NCBI RefSeq assembly: GCF_001514145.1
Contig: NZ_KQ948659.1
Coordinates: 117,454-181,453 of the forward strand
Length of the DNA: 64,000 nucleotides
From: Streptomyces canus
Lineage (GTDB): Bacteria; Actinomycetota; Actinomycetes; Streptomycetales; Streptomycetaceae
Direction of reading: 5' to 3'
Numbering within the stretch: position 1 is the stretch's first letter; the number at the start of each line of letters is the position of its first letter. Positions 61,309 through 64,000 of this stretch are shown here, piece by piece. A program made the translations under genes and the position numbers. The notes below the pieces were generated by a model. It had not been told where the DNA came from. It searched no databases and was given only the letters and a program-made list of their open reading frames with translations.

Positions 61309-61703
61309 AGATCCAGGGACGGATGTTCATCTGGCTGAGCGTCTTCATCCTCGTCATGGCGATCGTCTATGGCGTGTGGTCGAAGGAGCCGGCCGGTACC
61401 ACCGCGCTCTTCCTGGCCTTCGGGCTGTCCATCATGATCGGCTTCTACCTGGGCTTCACGGCCAGGCGGGTGGACGCAGGCGCGCAGGACAACAAGGAGG
61501 CCGACGTCGCGGACGACGCCGGCGAGGTCGGGTTCTTCAGCCCGCACAGCTGGCAGCCGCTCGCCCTCGGCTTCGGCGGCGCCCTGGCCTTCCTGTCGGT
61601 CGCGATCGGCTGGTGGCTGCTGTACTTCTCGGTGCCGGTGATCCTGATCGGCCTGTACGGCTGGGTCTTCGAGTACTACCGCGGTGAGAACCGCACGCAG
61701 TAG
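61305..61703 (+). CDS. ctaF: Cytochrome c oxidase subunit IV (actinobacterial type)
   Basis: The 132-residue subunit has four membrane segments ([71 protein letters not shown]), and matches the small actinobacterial subunit IV required in the bcc-aa3 supercomplex. GTG 61305 overlaps ctaD by four bases. A hairpin terminator follows. Confidence 0.95.
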   Translation: MKIQGRMFIWLSVFILVMAIVYGVWSKEPAGTTALFLAFGLSIMIGFYLGFTARRVDAGAQDNKEADVADDAGEVGFFSPHSWQPLALGFGGALAFLSVAIGWWLLYFSVPVILIGLYGWVFEYYRGENRTQ

Positions 61704-61720
61704 CACGAGCAGAGCTCATC

Positions 61721-61758
61721 AGGAGCCCGGACACTCCGACAGGAGGGTCCGGGCTCCT
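61721..61758 (+). terminator. ctaCDF operon terminator
   Basis: AGGAGCCCGGAC (61721-61732) pairs perfectly with GTCCGGGCTCCT (61747-61758), 18 bases after the ctaF stop. Confidence 0.85.
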
Positions 61759-61834
61759 GCTTCTGCAGCAATCCTTGTCCCTCGTACGAGTCACCCAGCG
61801 CGCCGTTCTTGACGGGGCTTCCTAGCGTGAAGTC

Positions 61835-63097
61835 ATGAACCACGCACCGCGTACCCGCATCGTCGTGAGCTGCACGCTTCTGGTGATCGCCCTCGGCGCG
61901 AGCGCCGCCGCCTGTGGGTCCGACGGGAACCCGCTGGCGGCCACGCCCTTCGACGCGGCGGACCAGATCGCCTTCAACGCGCCCACCGGCGACGGCAAGA
62001 AGGCCGACCCGGACAAGCCGCTCGAGGTCACCGCCGACGAGGACGACGGCCGCATCACCGATGTCACGGCCACGGACGCCACAGGCCGCTATCTGGCGGG
62101 CGAACTCTCCGCCGACGGCACCCGCTGGCGCAGCACCTCCCCGCTGGCGGCAAACGCCCACTACACCGTCCGGGTGAGCACCGAGGACGAGGACGGGGCA
62201 CCTGGCCGCAAGGTCCTCGACTTCGACACCAGCAAGCCGCTGGGCAAGAAGCGTCTGAAAGTCACCTTCGGCCCCAAGTCGGGCACGTACGGCGTCGGCC
62301 AGCCCGTCACCGCCACGCTGGACCGACCTGTCAAGGACAAGGCTCAGCGGGCCGTCATAGAACGCGCCCTCAGGGTCGACTCCACGCCCGCCGTACCGGG
62401 CGCCTGGCACTGGGTGGGCGACAAGGAGCTCCACTACCGGCCCAAGGAGTACTGGCCGGCCCACGCCACGATCCAGGTCCGCAGCGACCTGGAGGGCATC
62501 AAGATCGGCGACCGGCTCTATGGCGGCAAGGCGAAGCCCCTGAAGCTGACCACCGGCGACCGCATCATCGCCGTGACGGACGCCTCGTCACACTCGATGA
62601 AGGTCTACAAGAACGACGAGGTCATCAAGGAGCTCCCGGTCACCACCGGCAAGCCGGGCTTCGACACCCGCAACGGCGTCAAGGTCGTGCTGGGCAAGGA
62701 GTACTTCGTACGTATGCGCGGCACCAGCATCGGGATCGCCGAGGGTTCCTCGGAGTCGTACGACCTCCCGGTCTACTACGCCACCCGCGTCACCTGGAGC
62801 GGTGAGTACGTCCACGCCGCCCCGTGGTCGGTCGGCTCCCAGGGCTACGCCAACGTCAGCCACGGCTGCACCGGCATGAGCACGTCCAACGCCGAGTGGT
62901 TCTTCAACACCGTCCACGAGGGCGACGTGGTCCAGGTCGTCAACTCGGACGGCAACACCATGGAGCCGTTCGGCAACGGCTTCGGCGACTGGAACCTCGA
63001 CTGGAAGAAGTGGCGCGACGGCAGCGCCCTGGTGGCCGGCACCCCGGACGCCCCCCGCCCCGACCAGACGGCAAGGCTGAGGCCACAGAGCGTCTAG
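61835..63097 (+). CDS. L,D-transpeptidase lipoprotein (Ig-like domains plus YkuD)
   Basis: The 420-residue protein has a lipoprotein signal (LLVIALGASAAACG, Cys27), two Ig-like domains typical of actinobacterial Ldt proteins (about 40-240) and a YkuD catalytic domain (about 245-385) with His343 and Cys345 in SHGCTGMS. Actinobacterial enzymes read HGCxxM rather than HGCIR, so this fits. It forms 3-3 cross-links in peptidoglycan outside the membrane. It lies between ctaF and ctaE. Confidence 0.95.
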   Translation: MNHAPRTRIVVSCTLLVIALGASAAACGSDGNPLAATPFDAADQIAFNAPTGDGKKADPDKPLEVTADEDDGRITDVTATDATGRYLAGELSADGTRWRSTSPLAANAHYTVRVSTEDEDGAPGRKVLDFDTSKPLGKKRLKVTFGPKSGTYGVGQPVTATLDRPVKDKAQRAVIERALRVDSTPAVPGAWHWVGDKELHYRPKEYWPAHATIQVRSDLEGIKIGDRLYGGKAKPLKLTTGDRIIAVTDASSHSMKVYKNDEVIKELPVTTGKPGFDTRNGVKVVLGKEYFVRMRGTSIGIAEGSSESYDLPVYYATRVTWSGEYVHAAPWSVGSQGYANVSHGCTGMSTSNAEWFFNTVHEGDVVQVVNSDGNTMEPFGNGFGDWNLDWKKWRDGSALVAGTPDAPRPDQTARLRPQSV

Positions 63098-63116
63098 AGG
63101 GCCGTGGGAGCGGCTC

Positions 63117-63518
63117 TCAGGCGCTCAAAGCCTTCCGGTCCCGCAGCAGGGAAGCCAGCGCCGAGGCGAACTCCACCGGATCCACCGGATGGGTCACCGC
63201 GGCCTCCGCCCGGCTCCACGTCGCCAGCCACGCGTCCTGCGGCCGCCCGATCAGCAACAGCACCGGCGGGCAGTCGAAGACCTCGTCCTTGATCTGCCGG
63301 CAGAGACCCATGCCGCCCATCGGCACGGCCTCCCCGTCCAGCACACAGACGTCGATCCCGCCCTTGTCCAGCTCCTTCAGCACCGCCGCAGGCGTGGCGC
63401 ACTCCAGGAACTCGACCAACGGGACGTCGGGAGCCGGCCGACGGCCCGCGGCGAGCCGTACCTGCTCGCGGGTGTTGGAATCGTCGCTGTAGACCAGCAC
63501 CGTGGCGGTCGGCTGCAT
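63117..63518 (-). CDS. Degenerate response-regulator receiver protein
   Basis: The 133-residue single-domain protein follows the receiver fold: VLVYSDDSN at strand 1 (acidic pair present), VCVLDGEA at strand 3 (phospho-acceptor Asp present), LLLIGRP at strand 4 (Gly where Thr/Ser is normal) and VTHPVD at strand 5 (His where the conserved Lys belongs). Two signalling residues are thus missing, suggesting it does not switch conventionally. It sits convergent to the L,D-transpeptidase and divergent from ctaE. Function unknown. Confidence 0.8.
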   Translation of the reverse strand: MQPTATVLVYSDDSNTREQVRLAAGRRPAPDVPLVEFLECATPAAVLKELDKGGIDVCVLDGEAVPMGGMGLCRQIKDEVFDCPPVLLLIGRPQDAWLATWSRAEAAVTHPVDPVEFASALASLLRDRKALSA

Positions 63519-63663
63519 TGTTCCTCCGTGACGTCAGCGTCGTAAGGACAGGCCCGTTGGGCCGGATGCTACTCCCTTGAACACCACGTCAACACCGGTA
63601 TGGAACAGCGAGACACTCCGAACGGCACCCCCCGGGGTGAGGGCGGGATAAGCGACCGACATA

Positions 63664-64000
63664 ATGTCGGTCGTGGCGACAGCAACGACAGTAGAAACCG
63701 GGCACGCGCACCCGTCGGTCAACCGGCCGAACCTCACCAGCGTCGGAACCATCATCTGGCTGAGTTCCGAGCTGATGTTCTTCGCGGCCCTCTTCGCGAT
63801 GTACTTCACCCTGCGATCGGTGACGGGTCCTGATCACTGGAAAGAGATGGCGCACGCCCTGAACGTTCCGTTCTCGGCGACGAACACCACGATCCTGGTG
63901 CTCTCCTCTCTCACCTGCCAGCTGGGCGTTTTCGCCGCCGAGCGAGGTGATGTGAAGAAGCTCCGGGGCTGGTTCATCATCACCTTCATCATGGGCGCGA
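63664..64000 (+). CDS. ctaE: Cytochrome c oxidase subunit III, 5' part
   Basis: The frame from ATG 63664 stays open to the right edge (112 codons), reading [13 protein letters not shown], then [21 protein letters not shown] and [13 protein letters not shown]. These are the start and first membrane helix (with the conserved SSE) of subunit III. It is separated from ctaCDF by the L,D-transpeptidase and receiver genes and likely continues into the qcrCAB bcc genes beyond the window, as in other actinobacteria. Confidence 0.95.
   Translation, partial: MSVVATATTVETGHAHPSVNRPNLTSVGTIIWLSSELMFFAALFAMYFTLRSVTGPDHWKEMAHALNVPFSATNTTILVLSSLTCQLGVFAAERGDVKKLRGWFIITFIMGA

Overview
The window is a high-GC actinobacterial chromosome segment, almost certainly Streptomyces. 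Codons end overwhelmingly in G or C, GTG starts are common, and there are Streptomyces-type families throughout (NsdA-like regulator, DUF4191, PspA/PspAA/PspAB, ECF42 sigma factor with a DGPF partner, aa3-oxidase genes). From memory, the gene order matches Streptomyces coelicolor around SCO2150-SCO2210 read backwards. It also keeps much of the Mycobacterium tuberculosis Rv2193-Rv2220 order (ctaE, ctaC, adoK, a membrane protein, erpA-type protein, cobT/cobS, pepA-like peptidase, E2, TIGR01777 protein, lipB, lipA, DUF4191, RDD, glnA). This is a core, house-keeping region, not a genomic island. I see no insertion sequence, prophage, CRISPR array, tRNA or rRNA gene.

Layout. 1-7.1 kb: end of an AlkZ-like winged-helix protein, a DUF2252 kinase-fold protein, an unusual alpha/beta-hydrolase/APH-kinase fusion, and HtpX with PspAB (membrane stress). 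7.2-12.5 kb: glnA under a perfectly spaced GlnR operator, then RDD, DUF4191, a small protein, and lipB-lipA. 12.6-22.6 kb: NsdA-like regulator, FAD oxidoreductase, TIGR01777 epimerase, GNAT, a MarP-like membrane serine protease, a peptidoglycan amidase preceded by about 1.4 kb of degenerate Pro/Ala repeats, a FemAB-like transferase and a small secreted protein. 22.6-34 kb: central metabolism (aceE, GntR regulator, sucB/E2, lpd, pepA) with a lipoprotein and a WYL regulator. 34-44 kb: cobS, cobT and cobU, the late steps of cobalamin assembly, interleaved with membrane genes (an MprF-like DUF2156 protein, a rhomboid-like protein). 44-47.6 kb: pspA, pspAA and a NarL-type two-component system. 47.7-53.4 kb: DGPF protein with ECF42 sigma, a PQQ-propeller Ser/Thr kinase, nadA and erpA. 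53.5-64 kb: a large membrane protein, adenosine kinase, a cysteine desulfurase-TusA fusion, the cytochrome c oxidase genes ctaC-ctaD-ctaF, an L,D-transpeptidase lipoprotein, a degenerate receiver protein and the start of ctaE.

Working together: lipB/lipA make the lipoyl cofactor carried by the E2 protein at 28.9-30.7 kb, which works with AceE and Lpd. ErpA, NadA, LipA and the cysteine desulfurase form an iron-sulfur/sulfur theme. HtpX/PspAB and PspA/PspAA are two halves of an envelope-stress response about 40 kb apart.

Non-coding structure is informative. A dispersed intergenic repeat family occurs at five places (about 0.2, 14.2, 24.3, 32.4 and 58.4 kb). Several strong bidirectional hairpins sit between genes. 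Candidate operators lie upstream of glnA, aceE, the GntR gene, nadA and the NsdA-like gene. A decayed 100-bp copy of part of the DUF2156 gene lies in inverted orientation near its parent.
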